Shown here: piece by piece, positions 9,565-20,242 of the stretch | How positions within the stretch are numbered: position 1 is the first letter of the stretch | Layout: each line of letters starts with the position of its first letter | Assembly: GCA_946902985.2 (NCBI GenBank) | Contig: OX336388.2 | Span: 1,704,969,978-1,705,033,977, forward strand | DNA: 64,000 nucleotides | Direction: 5' to 3' | From: Meconema thalassinum | Taxonomy: Eukaryota > Arthropoda > Insecta > Orthoptera > Tettigoniidae | Position numbers and translations under genes: made by a program | Notes under the pieces: generated by a model | What the model was told of the DNA's origin: nothing | What the model saw: only the letters and a program-made list of their open reading frames with translations | Database searches by the model: none

Positions 9565-10340
9565 CGTTGATCGTCAGAATGTCAGACAGGAAATATGAAC
9601 AAAAGTAGCATTGGACAAGATTATGAAGCAATCCTACATTCAGCTTGGGTCTCTACAATCGTGATGGGGAAGTGACGTCAATACAATTAAAAACACTACT
9701 AAGGCAGTGGCGATTCCTTCATTTAGGACGTGAGGATCATCCTACAGTCAGCTCTCATCTGCAACTGTTTTAAAAATTTAAATTAATTGTTTGGTAAAAT
9801 AGTCTTTGGTGCTACCCTCTCGATAAGGTCTGTCTCACTGTCACTGTCAGTACTTGTAATTAGATCTAGATTTCACCCCCTAGATGGGTGAAGTGTGACC
9901 TTCACCGCCCGGAGTAGAAAGCTGAGGAAGGAAGCCTTGCATTCTCAAAGCATGTGTTTATTGCTTTAGAAATGTATGAAAGCCCGCGAGAGGAAGGGGC
10001 AGGTTTGATCTGTTTAATGGCGCGCTGAGGACGTCGACTGACAACCCAAGTCTCGCTACTGGATGAATTTAAACCAACACTACGGGCTTATTGGTTGCGA
10101 TTTCGCGCGGTCAGAATGGATAGTCTGTTTTCAGCGTGTGCACATCTTGGGAATATTATTCGATTGTATTGTATTGTGTAATGTGTTCGTAAGAGTGATG
10201 TGCGACTGAAGAATTAATATTAGACTGAGTCCAATATCTCAATTTAGCCCAGCTATAGACTAATAATTATCTTAAGTTAAGCCTATCATTATTACGCCCT
10301 ACACATTATAAAAATCAGCAGTCGCCACTGGGCTAAGGAT
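9565..10340. other. No gene seen
   Basis: No recognised coding region or repeat. Confidence 0.4.
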
Positions 10341-10351
10341 CACGTGAAAAT

Positions 10352-10674
10352 GAAAATGAAAATCCACAGCCTGATTCCAGTCTCCGACCGGGTCAGGAAA
10401 GAAATGAATGAAGCCCCCATCTAGCGGCGAGGATATGAACTGTGCCGGCTGCCGAGGCCTGACGCACTCCTCTGGGGCAATGATTAAATGAATGACAGAT
10501 GAAATGAAATGATAGTGGAGAGTGTTGCTGGAATGAAATTTTGACAGGAAAAACCGGAGTACCCGGAGAAAAACCGTTTTGTCCAGCACAGATCTCACAT
10601 GGAGTGACCGGGATTTGAACCACGGACCCAGCGGTGAGAGGCCGGCGTGCTGTCGCCTAAGCCACGGAGGCTTA
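10352..10674 (-). mobile_element. SINE family 1, full length with target-site duplication
   Basis: Reverse-oriented copy of the element at 448-781. The tail complement ATGAAAATGAAAATCCACA is at the left end and the tRNA-like head at the right. The 13-bp repeat ATCACGTGAAAAT occurs at 10339-10351 and 10675-10687. The 156-codon frame over it is fortuitous. Confidence 0.9.
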
Positions 10675-10689
10675 ATCACGTGAAAATAT

Positions 10690-11536
10690 AGTAATTTCAT
10701 TTCCTGAATGAAACCACTGAGGTCCACGGACGAGATTATGATGGTGTCAAGTTGGCAACGTAAGCACATTTACGCTTCAATATCGTTTCCTCATTCCCCT
10801 TGTCCAGCCAGCCACGAGTAGAATCGAATCTGCGGCCAGGCTCGGTATCAAAGTGCATTAGACAGTGGGACGAGCAGGCAATATCGCTTAGGTCTCAGGA
10901 AGCACGGTAGATGAGATCATCCCAGCTAGCAATTACTATGCCGAAAGCCTTAATTCTGCCACAAGGAACTGAGTGCTTGCTTCGACATCCATGTGCCCAT
11001 CTTTTCATGAGTATGCTATAGTATTTGTCTGTCGGTACAAGCTGTAGCAATATATACTGTAGGTTATAAGGGTAAACTTTGCTAACTCTGCAGTAAATTA
11101 CTTTGAATATACTTTTTCTGCAGATATAGGCCTAGGCTATCCCAGTGCAAGAAACGAGTTAATATCGCTAGTTGTGTTGAGTTAACTATTCAGTTACCCT
11201 TGGCTATACATTTCGAAATAACAAATGCTATCATCTAGTGGTAAAATCGTGAAAATCCGTGTTGAAACATTTTGTGAAGCATTTTTAATAATTCTTCATG
11301 TATTTCGGCGGTTAATTTACGCGGTAGTACAGGGCGCCCGAGAATGTTCTCCGCAGTGGGTACGTGCAGCTGTGAGTGGTTGAGTCATGAGTTTTAGTTG
11401 GCTGCACTGCACTGTGTCCTTCAAAGCGGGACTTCCCCGTGTGAGCTGTCGATGTGCATCGCGATAAGCACGCGAGCCTGCAGGTCTCAGCGTGTATTAC
11501 AGTCAGCGAGCGTTCAGATAATTACTATTGGAAGAG
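10690..11536. other. No gene seen
   Basis: No supported feature. The last 150 bp, directly before the transposase head, are more GC-rich and could be the 5' part of that element. Confidence 0.35.
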
Positions 11537-11592
11537 TTCAACAGTATACAGGCGGTAATGTTTACTACTGAAGAGGGAGTTTTTTTTTTTTT

Positions 11593-11912
11593 TTGGTGGA
11601 ATACGTTTTTCGCGAAGGCGATCGGTTTACAGAAAATGTAAAATTAAGATTTCAGGCTTGGTTTCCTAATTCAAAGTGTCCAAACCGTGATACCATTCGG
11701 GATTTGGTAAGTAAATTTCGTGTGACTGGCTCAGTTCACGATGTACCGGGAACAGGCAGGCCTACGCTTTTAACAGACGAAAAACTTGATGAAATCTCCG
11801 ATATAATGCTGCGAAACCCAAGTAAATCAACACGAAAATTAGCTCAACAAACAGGAATCTCCAAGTCGACAGCACATAAAGCTGTAAGAGACAAGCTTCA
11901 GTTGTTCCCTTA
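11593..11912 (+). pseudogene. DDE transposase N-terminal domain (DUF4817-like helix-turn-helix), truncated
   Basis: The frame reads REGDRFTENVKLRFQAWFPN, then RDTIRDLVSKFRVTGSVHD, GTGRPTLLTDEKLDEIS and RKLAQQTGISKSTAHKAVRD. From memory of the family this is the N-terminal DNA-binding region of insect mariner/Tc1-like proteins that often carry DUF4817. The match stops at about residue 107 (LQLFP). There the reading frame enters an unrelated interspersed repeat starting at 11911. No catalytic DDE residues follow, so the gene is a broken head fragment. A T-run of about 15 bases just upstream obscures the true start. Confidence 0.8.
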
Positions 11913-12254
11913 TAGTGGGCGATGTATGGAAGATAGACATATGCTCTCGCGGACTTTTTTGTAGAACTTTTCATGCTGAACAATTCTTACACTCATAGTA
12001 TTTAGATATTTTCAACGGTTTGCCCAGCGTAAGCTTACAAAACGCTCGGAAGCCAGGTTTTTTTAAATCGACTATTCCACTAAAATCGTTACTGCTCGGC
12101 TTCCTTTGATCAAAAATAAATTATTTTCTACAGAAATCATACTCGATATATCCTTTACAGAATGGTGAAAACCGCATCAAAATCTATCCAGTGGTTCTTG
12201 AGTTTACCAGTAACATCCAAGAAACGGGGACTTTGTTTTATACTAAGTAGAGAT
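11911..12254 (+). repeat. Interspersed repeat X, copy 1 (LINE-tail-like)
   Basis: About 345 bp, matching 37121-37467 along its whole length, from TATAGTGGGCGATGTAT to ACTTTGTTTTATACTAAGTAGAGAT. The 3' part, with CCGCATCAAAATCTATCCAG, resembles RTE-type LINE or SINE tails. Here it truncates the transposase head. Confidence 0.75.
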
Positions 12255-13249
12255 GATGCAAGCGGCAGCCGTGCTACCAACGTAACTGCTGTAGCTAGCT
12301 CTCGCAGACGCATGTAGGCGCTGCGGAGAATATTCCCGGACTCACTGTATTAGTAATGACTAATGAGGCATATTCTAAGATCTATCACATTTCGCATTTG
12401 GACAAGGTAACGCCACTAGCATCACTTTTTGTGTTAGATGTTTTAGACAACCCATGTCAGAAGTAATATGAAGTAGCCTAATATTATTTCTATGTTAATT
12501 CTTTTTAAATATTTCCATTTAATTTATCATGCTTCCCATCAACCCCTAAATATTGCAGATTTAGTAATGTCTCCTCTACGTACTAGGGGACCCGTGCGAG
12601 AAATCTCGCATGTTCATAAACCACACTTTCCCCAATAGGTTTATAATGAGAGACTTAAGGAGAAAGGTTGTTATGTTTTTATTTCAACCAAATGATTATA
12701 GAGCATTATCTACATTTCAGTTATAATTTCCAGTTTTACGTTCCCTACCTTAAGAAGGCGATCACTGAAAATTGGATCATCATAACACTCGCCATTTATT
12801 CGATATTTATGAAATGATACGATTTGAGTACTCATTCCTTTGATTTACTGTTTTTGAAATCCATGAACAATTATAAAGGAAAGACCTCATATGTTAAAAA
12901 AAGACATGAAACAGGCGTAACAGCAGTTAAAATGTGAAGTGGACAGCAATTATGGAGCGTATTTTCGTACAGCAACAGTATCTGCAAATCGCACACTTCG
13001 TACATTTCTTAAAGTCATTTTTTTAAAGAAATTATAGATATTTATGAAATTAAAGTGCAATTCGTCACTGCTAATGTCTATTCTCCTTCATTTGAATGCT
13101 CATTTGTCACGATCGGTCGCTTGTGAGCGCCGCAGGAGGGATCTATACTACTGAAATAGTGTATATGATGATATGATATACTATATGAATGAATGGATGA
13201 ATGCATGATTGGTCTGATAGAATGTGTTATAGTGTAGTTTTGTGTTTTG
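12255..13249. other. No gene seen
   Basis: AT-rich. A short tail-like motif, GGGACCCGTGCGAGAAATCT, occurs near 12589. No coding evidence. Confidence 0.4.
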
Positions 13250-13262
13250 CAAATTGAGGAGA

Positions 13263-13316
13263 TGATGATGATGATAATTGTTGTTTTAAGGGGCCTAACA
13301 TCGAGGTTATCGGCCC
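13263..13316 (-). mobile_element. 54-bp retroposon 3' tail with target-site duplication
   Basis: Same unit as 4338-4387: a GGGGCC...GGCCCC hairpin, TTAAAACAACAA and (ATC)n on the minus strand. The 13-bp repeat CAAATTGAGGAGA is at 13250-13262 and 13317-13329. Confidence 0.87.
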
Positions 13317-13329
13317 CAAATTGAGGAGA

Positions 13330-13580
13330 GGATTGAGATGGAAGCACCCTTAGCCTTACTTTGGGAACTACCGACATCTGCTTCGAGTAGAAGCGGGAAG
13401 CCATAGAAAAACACCTCTAGGATGGCTGAAGTGGGGATCGAACTTATCTCTACTTATCGTTGCCTCATGAGGCTGAGTGTACCCCGTTCTAACCCTTAGT
13501 CGAGAATTCAATTTCGTGGCAGGGCTGGAAATCGAACCTTAGGAATCAGAGTCTCAATACGTTTCAGTAAGTACCACCAG
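13330..13580 (-). mobile_element. SINE family 2, diverged copy
   Basis: Contains CCTCTAGGATGGCTGAAGTG, CCTCATGAGGCTGAGTGTAC and a box B complement, GGAAATCGAACCTTAGG, near 13530. Its tail side abuts the short insertion at 13263-13316. Confidence 0.6.
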
Positions 13581-13584
13581 ACTA

Positions 13585-14138
13585 CGGAATGCAGCAGCAG
13601 GGCTACATCGTTTATCGCACAATGTCCTGACGATAAATTCGTATTTGTCCAGTAGTTAACAGAAGGACGGTATGAAGTATCAGACGGAGAGGCGCCATTC
13701 TCTTCCCCTTGTCGAGTTAGTCGAGAGAGGAATATTAAATTTAGGTGGACGTGTGTCAACATCGTTCTGCGCCAGCACGCCAAGCAAAAAATGCACTGAT
13801 GAATGCAGATAGAAATAGTTAAGCTAGGTTACAAAAAGAAGCAATATACGCTAGCACAGGGAGGTGAAGTACTGGCTGTCTGCACTACACACAGCATTTT
13901 TACCAATGGCGTGCACGACTCGTGGTGTAGTGGTTAGTATGATTAGTTGACACTTCAACTCCCAGCTCTGACGAGAAATTTAAATCTAGTATGAACGGTA
14001 TCGTTGACTTGCTAATCACCCATAACAAGGGATCAATTTCAAAGATTTGCATGGGACATCTGGTAAAGACGAGTTTACTTAGTTACCATGGGCATGTAAT
14101 GATTTTATGGGGGAGGGGAGGGGCGAATAACTACGTCA

Positions 14139-14140
<2 letters not shown>
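13585..14140. other. No gene; weak tRNA-like SINE head
   Basis: CTCGTGGTGTAGTGGTTAGT at 13919 resembles the family 2 head and is followed by GAGAAATTTAAATCTAGTAT. This could be a decayed SINE. Nothing else is supported. Confidence 0.4.

Positions 14141-14141
<1 letters not shown>

Positions 14142-14183
<42 letters not shown>
14142..14183 (+). repeat. (AAT)n microsatellite
   Basis: About 14 units. Similar tracts lie at 19365-19405, 22108-22156, 38168-38184, 39893-39945, 53885-53966, 55465-55533, 59378-59401 and 62270-62329, often at retroposon 3' ends. Confidence 0.95.
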
Positions 14184-14210
14184 CAAAATTGTAAGAGGAA
14201 GGAAGTTCAT

Positions 14211-14268
14211 TAGAAAGATGATGATGATAAATGTTGTTTTAAGGGGCCTAACATCTAAGATATCGGCC
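14211..14268 (-). mobile_element. Short retroposon 3' tail, third copy
   Basis: GATGATGATGATAAATGTTG and AAGGGGCCTAACATC match the units at 4338 and 13263. No clear target-site duplication was found. Confidence 0.65.
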
Positions 14269-14349
14269 CCTTCTTACAAGGGAAGTATGTTTCGACAACA
14301 TATGAATTTTCCTTCCACTTAAGACCAAACCGAGAATTGTATGAATGAT

Positions 14350-14690
14350 TTGAAAATATCGCTACTACAATGAATAGAAGGAGATTGACTTACTATAGAA
14401 ATGTTAAAAGGATGGGATCAGAAAAGCTCGCCAACAGAATTTCACCTTCCGGGAAAACGCAAGTCCCATGGGTCAAATAAGTCCACCGGAATTTAGAAAC
14501 GTGTGGGATTAAGACAGAAGAAATATTCAGAAGGAAAATTGCGGGAATGAAGGATCTGTCCGGCGATAAAGAACAGAGTATACTCGGCCGAAGAACGAGC
14601 ACGAGCAAGTCAAAGGATGAAGAGGATAGAGAGAACTTACGAAAGTTATGTAATCGCAGCCCGTAAGTGGTTAAAACGATAATAATAATA
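14350..14690 (+). pseudogene. LINE C-terminal coding fragment (family Y)
   Basis: The plus frame reads MNRRRLTYYRNVKRMGSEKL, then ANRISPSGKTQVPWVK, a TAA, and EIFRRKIAGMKDL. It matches the post-RT tail seen at 18930, 40800, 58890 and 61800: basic residues, then F-Y-GH-x-RM and RLxNRI. This tail is common in insect endonuclease/reverse-transcriptase LINEs. It ends in AAT repeats near 14688. It is 5'-truncated and has stops. Confidence 0.6.
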
Positions 14691-14694
14691 ATAA

Positions 14695-15120
14695 TGGAGT
14701 TCTACAGAAATGGTGTGTTAGTATAATTGATATTTATTAAAACCTTAAAAAGGTTTTAAGTATCAACAACGTTTCATGACGTGGATGGACAGAAATTTCA
14801 TGAAACAATCGGTATTTCTAATGCAATGTATTGGTTCTTTTAAGTTATCGATAATGTGAAAATGCGTAAAGAAATTTTCGTTGGGTCCTGTAATTTTATG
14901 AAAGTTATGTAACATATTTGAATAGATGTGCGCAAATCACTTTTATGAGTAGATACCTGAATATTTCAATACTGACTGATACTGAGTTGCAAATGTTTAC
15001 CAACACATTATTACTGAGGAGAACCACTTTCGCAATGAGGAAGCAGCATATCTGATAATCGGAATACAAAACACAAGAATACAGTGAAAAACAAAACATT
15101 GACATTTGCAGTATTTATCT
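14695..15120. other. No gene seen
   Basis: AT-rich; no supported feature. Confidence 0.4.
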
Positions 15121-15121
15121 T

Positions 15122-15435
15122 TTACTAGGATAGCTACACGCGTTGAGGCACAAGACTATGAGATTCGAAAGACGAGTAGGTTCGAACCCCACTGTCAGAC
15201 GTCCTTCCTATGGATTTCCGTGGTTACTCCATTTTCAACTTCAAGAAAATGACAGGATGGTACCTTATAATTGACCACAGCCACTTCCTTCCAATTCATT
15301 GCCCTATTTCATTCACCTACATTCATCCCTTATTAACACCGCTCATGCGGTTAGAGTAAACAAGGGCAACCGGCTGTAAAACCCAATGTCATATAGAAAC
15401 TCCTCTCACTTCATCCCAGATCCTAAAGGGAAACG
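15122..15435 (+). mobile_element. SINE family 3, diverged copy
   Basis: Head with GTAGGTTCGAACCCCACTG (box B). The body is TTTCCGTGGTTACTCC and CATTTTCAACTTCAAG. The tail contains GGGCAACCGGCTGTAAAAC. Confidence 0.7.
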
Positions 15436-15439
15436 TTGC

Positions 15440-15985
15440 CCCTTTGCCAAAACCTGGGGTTGGGGGTAGAGGTGAACTTAAGAAATTAGACTTCGTCAAT
15501 GGTTTGTACACTGAAAGTCAAGTGGACATGGTCCTCGTTATGATCCTAGTTCAGACTAGCCTTTGTCAACATCGTACGTCGGCCTGCACGCCTTGTGACT
15601 GAACACGCTACCGTGTGACTGAACACGCTGTACGTAGAAACATCTAAGCAAACAAACATTCTTTTTCGAGTGACTTAATTTCACCAGATTCAAGTATTAT
15701 CGAAATACAGGCTAATGAAACCCAAACAGCCACGTTGACTTACTGGTTGCTTTAAATAAAGAGCTTCATAAAACAGAAATGATAGCTAGCTTTACTTTTT
15801 CTAATTACCAATAATTTCCATTAGAGCAGAAGTTGGCAGAATTGAGAGGGGCGTGTGAAGTGGATAGGGGATGCTCCTTGTCCTTTCACCAGTGCCGATT
15901 TGTGGGGTTATGTCCTGAGTGTTGCACTATCTTCAAGGGAGTTATTATTATTATTATTATTATACTAAGTACATACACACCGAAG
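15440..15985. other. No gene; short ATT microsatellite
   Basis: No coding region was supported. An ATT run lies at 15944-15962. CTTGTGACTGAACACGCT and GTGTGACTGAACACGCTGTA form a short tandem repeat near 15593-15632. Confidence 0.4.
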
Positions 15986-16049
15986 TGCACGGGGCTGCAT
16001 GATTTTCTAAATGAATTAAAACAACAACTTGGAAATCGGCCAACAAAAC

Positions 16050-16660
16050 CTATTTTTCCACGCACAACGCCTCAGCTTTGACAGTATTCATAGTGCGAGT
16101 CAAGAAACAAATAGCTGGCTGGCTGGACCCGAGGATCCAGTGACGCTTATGTCGACACCTGGTGGCCTGGTAATCACCCAACCTGTTTATTGCTCTTTGT
16201 GTTTTATAATCAAGTTTTTCTGCCTGGTTCCTAATACGTGTCGTTATCATGGGGAGCTGATAATCAGCGTGTAGTTGAGCGATACGTACGTACCACACAG
16301 ATCGTGATAGCGTACGTAGCGCTCGATTCTGAATAACCTGTAGAGGGGGCAGCGTATCCCCGGACGGGACAGGCATATTCCATTACGGAACGCACCATCG
16401 TGCTGTTTGTAAGAAGCTTGCTGAAGTCATGTAGTGCGCCCTGAGACCTTATCAAAGGCCAGAGCTGCGCCAGAACCGCCTTCGATTGATTAGAACGCGC
16501 TATAACTTCCTGTGCGAAGGTAAACTCTGCGGTCTAGCGTAATTCCCAGATACTTAGTGACTGTCTGACATCTGATCACTACGTTGGTTTTTTATTGGTA
16601 AGCTGTTTGTCTGTGAGAGGCCTGCCAAGTGTTATCTAATCTCGAGATCGTAATGACATC
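16050..16660 (-). pseudogene. Jockey-type LINE, region after the reverse transcriptase
   Basis: Minus-strand translation gives VTKYLGITLDRRVYLRT near 16545, LLTNSTMVRSVMEYACPV near 16400, then LQVIQNRALRTLSRSVWYVR near 16310, in two frames. YLGxTLDR, YACPVW and LQxIQNRALR are standard landmarks of Jockey/CR1-type reverse transcriptase C-termini. Here the expected W of YACPVW reads R. At least one frameshift separates the blocks, and no catalytic FADD/YADD region is present. It is a dead fragment. Confidence 0.75.
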
Positions 16661-16699
16661 GTAGGGCACTCCAAGCTCTGAATTGGATAGCGCATGACA

Positions 16700-17775
16700 G
16701 ATATGTCAAGACCAAACACCTCTCCATTTGAAAAATTAATCTTACACTAAACTGAAGATTATTGTGCGACATGAGCTGTTTATATTAGAGTGTAACTCTA
16801 CATGTTTTACACTAGACTTTCATTTGCACGGGAAATTCCGTCCAAAAACACAAAAAATAAAAGAATTTTCACGGAATTCAAAAGTTAGCTAAAACACAAT
16901 AGCCTACACAAGAATTTCCTTTCTAAGAATTGTTTTGAATTTCTCTTTGATATATGATTCGCCTGCAACGCCTAACTTGGACTAAATGTAAAAATAAATG
17001 CAATGCTAATCTTGCAGAATGTAACAGTATATCATTAAGGAAGAGATTGATAACCCTGGATATTACCTATCTAAGAGAAAACTCGGAGACGTGACTTGAT
17101 TTGGAATTCTCGCAAGTAATGTGATTTAACATATGGTAGTAGCTCTCTCCGCGATTACCATACGATGCTCCCGTTAAAAAGATGTAAAGGAGCGCGCACA
17201 TATTTCAGTAACCGATGCCAGCACTGGATAAAAGAAAGATTTCCCAGCTCTCAGTCAATATCCAGACCGCGCCCCCGGCACTTCTAGCGTAACTTGGGGA
17301 GGAAGTTCTTGAGAAAATAGACAAGAACATTGTTTTCTTTACACGAAACTTTTCCTTGGATTTGTTTGCTTCCAAGATATTGATATCTAGAGACACTCTA
17401 TAAAATACCATTTCGATAGCAACATTCCTCACAACCAACACATTTCTTGAAGGAAATCAAAACCCTCAGTTTCCATTTAATATGAGGGATATGTTCCATA
17501 ACCATTAGATAATAACAACAGCAGCAATACTATTACTACTGTATTACCAATGATAAGAATAATACTGTAATAATAATAATAATAGACTAATAATACTTTG
17601 AAAGCTAAACTCATAAATAGAAATTATTGTTTTCGAATGTAAGCAGAAAGGCAGGACATTCTATAAATACATTCACTGAATGAATGAATGAATGAATATG
17701 TCACGAAATAAAATATCCTAATGTCAGTCAGTCAGTTAGTTGACGTGACTCTTAATATCGCGATTATAAACAGCA
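16700..17775. other. No gene seen
   Basis: AT-rich, with short AAT runs at 17566-17584 and a (GAAT)n run near 17680. No coding support. Confidence 0.4.
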
Positions 17776-17777
17776 GA

Positions 17778-17880
17778 CATGACATTTCACCACGAAAATA
17801 CCACATGCATTAACCGGGAATCGAATTCGGTCCACCCTGGTGGGAGGCAAGCAGTAGTTGGAATAATAGAAGCCTTATTG
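17778..17880 (-). mobile_element. tRNA-derived SINE, family 6, partial
   Basis: GACATTTCACCACGAAAATA followed by ACCGGGAATCGAATTCGGTC (box B complement) matches the fuller copy at 30430-30612. Confidence 0.6.
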
Positions 17881-17884
17881 TTCG

Positions 17885-18420
17885 TACTTATGTTATTAAT
17901 CATATATCTGAATATAAACAGGTTGTGGGAACGGAATTTAAAGTCACACAGGTATTCCAAAAAAAAAAAAAAAAAAAAAACTAAGCCCTTTTTTTTATCT
18001 AAGTTTAACTCAATACACCAAGAACTGTACAAGCCAGCCTTTCAAGTATCGTTAACTTGGCTACTGCTCAGGCTTTAACAACAAGGAACAATAATAAATC
18101 AGTAGGTGTTGTACTGTAACTTGGCAGAGTCAACTCACCCCGTGGAGATTTTTAGAACGGTAACTGGAGAACACTTACCTAGAAAGAGAGAAAAAAAAAC
18201 ATAAATTAGACATCGGTCATTACAAGTACAGCAATTCAGGTTTCAAGTGGTCATCCTCTAATATATGCATGATGTTGTATATTCACATAGAGTAAGGTAA
18301 GTTGTAGAAAGACACATGAAGGGAGTACGAGTAACGTTAAACTACGAGCAAAGTTTAATACAGTTGAACTCTAACACTTCAAAATACAAAGCCTATCAAT
18401 ACAAATTATGAAACATCTAT
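17885..18420. other. No gene; poly-A run
   Basis: An A-run of about 21 bases lies near 17960-17980. No coding support. Confidence 0.4.
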
Positions 18421-18427
18421 TCACTTG

Positions 18428-18466
18428 CTGTACATGTTTCGATATTCATTGATATCTTCTTCAGCG
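18428..18466 (-). ncRNA. Degenerate hammerhead-like motif, second family
   Basis: The minus strand reads CUGAAGA, stem II GAUAUC/AAUAUC (5 of 6 pairs), GAAAC, AU, GUA. The core agrees with the family at 22283 and 23341. Only the first stem I pair is clear, so this is probably a decayed copy. Confidence 0.5.
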
Positions 18467-18499
18467 TTTAACATTACAATGCGAGGAACCGTGTCAGTT

Positions 18500-18605
18500 G
18501 ATTTACTGGAACGTTAAAGATCCCCTCCGGGAACAAAATTCCGCCACCCCAGCGTCTCTAAGAGCCGCAGTAATTAAAATGGACGTAAAACCAATACAAT
18601 TATTT
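18500..18605 (+). mobile_element. SINE family 4, 3' part
   Basis: ACGTTAAAGATCCCCTCCGG, CACCCCAGCGTCTCTAAGAG and GACGTAAAACCAATACAAT match the family tail. The tRNA-like head is absent. Confidence 0.7.
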
Positions 18606-18639
18606 CGTGCGGGGTCGGTGATGAAGTGAAATACATTTT

Positions 18640-18905
18640 TTAATGTTGCGGATGGGTTTTACGGCCAGATGCCCTTCCTGATGACAAACTCGTCAGAGAA
18701 ATGAATTAAGATGAATGAAATTGAGCAAGGGGTTGGTAGGCATTTTACGTGGCTTACTCCGTATTAGACGGAACCGTCACGGAATTTGCCGGAGTTGGGA
18801 ATTGGAAACCACGGAACACCATTTCAAGGGCGACCGACGCGACGAGTCCGGAGATAGCATGGTCCCATGGTCTTAACGCGTTAAGCTACGGCGCGGCGCG
18901 GCGGA
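18640..18905 (-). mobile_element. SINE family 3, diverged copy
   Basis: CGGATGGGTTTTACGGCCAG, a body with GGAAACCACGGAACACC, and a head complement with GGTCTTAACGCGTTAAGC at 18869. Confidence 0.65.
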
Positions 18906-18929
18906 CTGTAAATCAAACTATAACATAGT

Positions 18930-19320
18930 TATGCCCATTCAAAGAGTGGGTTTGAACTTGTCAGTTGGTCTGATGGTTATTGCCTTCTTATCCTCCCAAA
19001 CTCTCTTCATGAACGCACTGTGGAACACTTCCTACCAAGTTCTCTTTTTAGGTTTCTCCACGAATTTGTGCTTGCATACTATTGCACTAAATGCTTCATT
19101 GTATATGATGTTATCTGTGATATTTCTTTCTTGGAGGTCTGCCTAAATTTCTTATAGCCAGTTTATTTTGATCTTCTTGCAGTTGTTTACTTTAAATTAT
19201 CTTTTGACAATCTTTTGGTTAGTCTGTCGCTGTCCATTCTGTACATATGATCATAGAATTTCAAGCGTATCTTGCGTACGGCATCAGTAAACCTGACAGT
19301 TAAGGAATAGTGGTCCGTTG
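18930..19320 (-). pseudogene. LINE C-terminal coding fragment (family Y)
   Basis: The minus strand translates to KIRLKFYDHMYRMDSDRLTK near 19230, then through stops to FVEKPKKRTWKEVFHSAFMK near 19040. The order of landmarks is that of the other family Y fragments. Several stops; dead. Confidence 0.7.
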
Positions 19321-19361
19321 TTCTCCTCTTAATCCACATTGCATTATCACTCGTGGGACCA

Positions 19362-19364
<3 letters not shown>

Positions 19365-19405
<41 letters not shown>
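19365..19405 (+). repeat. (TTA)n microsatellite
   Basis: About 14 uninterrupted units. Confidence 0.95.
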
Positions 19406-19562
19406 GGGTTAAAGGCCAATCATAAAAGTACTGCATTAGAAGTGAACATTATGAAAGATGCGCTGAAATCATTCATAAGATATAGGCTAAAATGAATTTT
19501 CAGATCCTAAGGATAGATATAGTTTAATTCAAGTATTGCTTGGCATTCATTTTAAACTTTAA

Positions 19563-19620
19563 ATTAGGGGCAGATGACCTCGTAGTTCTGCCCCTTTAAA
19601 CAACAATAACTAACTAACTA
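19563..19620 (+). mobile_element. Short retroposon 3' tail with hairpin
   Basis: A hairpin, GGGGCAGA...TCTGCCCC-like (GGGGCAGATGACC with GTTCTGCCCC), is followed by TTTAAACAACAATAACTAAC. The design is the same as the tails at 4338 and 13263, with different hairpin sequence. Confidence 0.6.
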
Positions 19621-19624
19621 AACT

Positions 19625-20240
19625 TTAAATTCATCTATCAATACGAGTCACAAAAAAAATTGCTAACAATGGCAAAAGTATTTGCATTCTAGATCCTAAA
19701 AGGCCGATGTCAACACATTACTTACGAGCAAAGAGATAAAACTGACCAAATTTTTGTATCCTAAACATGAACTGGGGCCGGTATAGTCTGAAAACCAAGT
19801 TTAAAGCAATATATGGTAAACAAACACAAAACTATCTTTTGCACCCCTCGACTTGAATAAGGCGTGTAAAATAAAATCAATTTAATTCCAAAAAATTAAA
19901 GGGACTCACAAATGTTAATACACTGTTCTGCTTATGAAGATATCGACGCGTTAAAAAAAACTATAAGTTGTCTGCATTGCTCGTGCTGAATACATTTGTT
20001 TCGTTCATCGTGAAACATACTGTGTAACAAACATGATAATTATGATATTCAACAGAATAAATTGAGAACTTGAGACTAGTGAGAAGGGTGCGGCGATATC
20101 GTTGTTGTATCGCAACACAATGCAATCAGCAGAGTAATTAACCGTCTATCAAGCCAGCGAGCAGCCAAGTGGTAGTCTAATTGACTCTTAAGGAGCATAA
20201 TGAACAACATCATCCACCCAAGGTAGTAGCACAGATAATA
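19625..20240. other. No gene seen
   Basis: AT-rich. The phrase TAAACATGAACTGGGGCCGG at 19763 recurs near 22004 (ACATGAACTGGGGCCGGA), so part is repetitive. No coding support. Confidence 0.4.
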
Positions 20241-20242
20241 AA

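Noticed and set aside
10299..10769. 156-codon open frame on the minus strand
   Set aside because: It spans a full-length SINE and its flanks, and overlapping frames exist in the other SINE copies. It is fortuitous.
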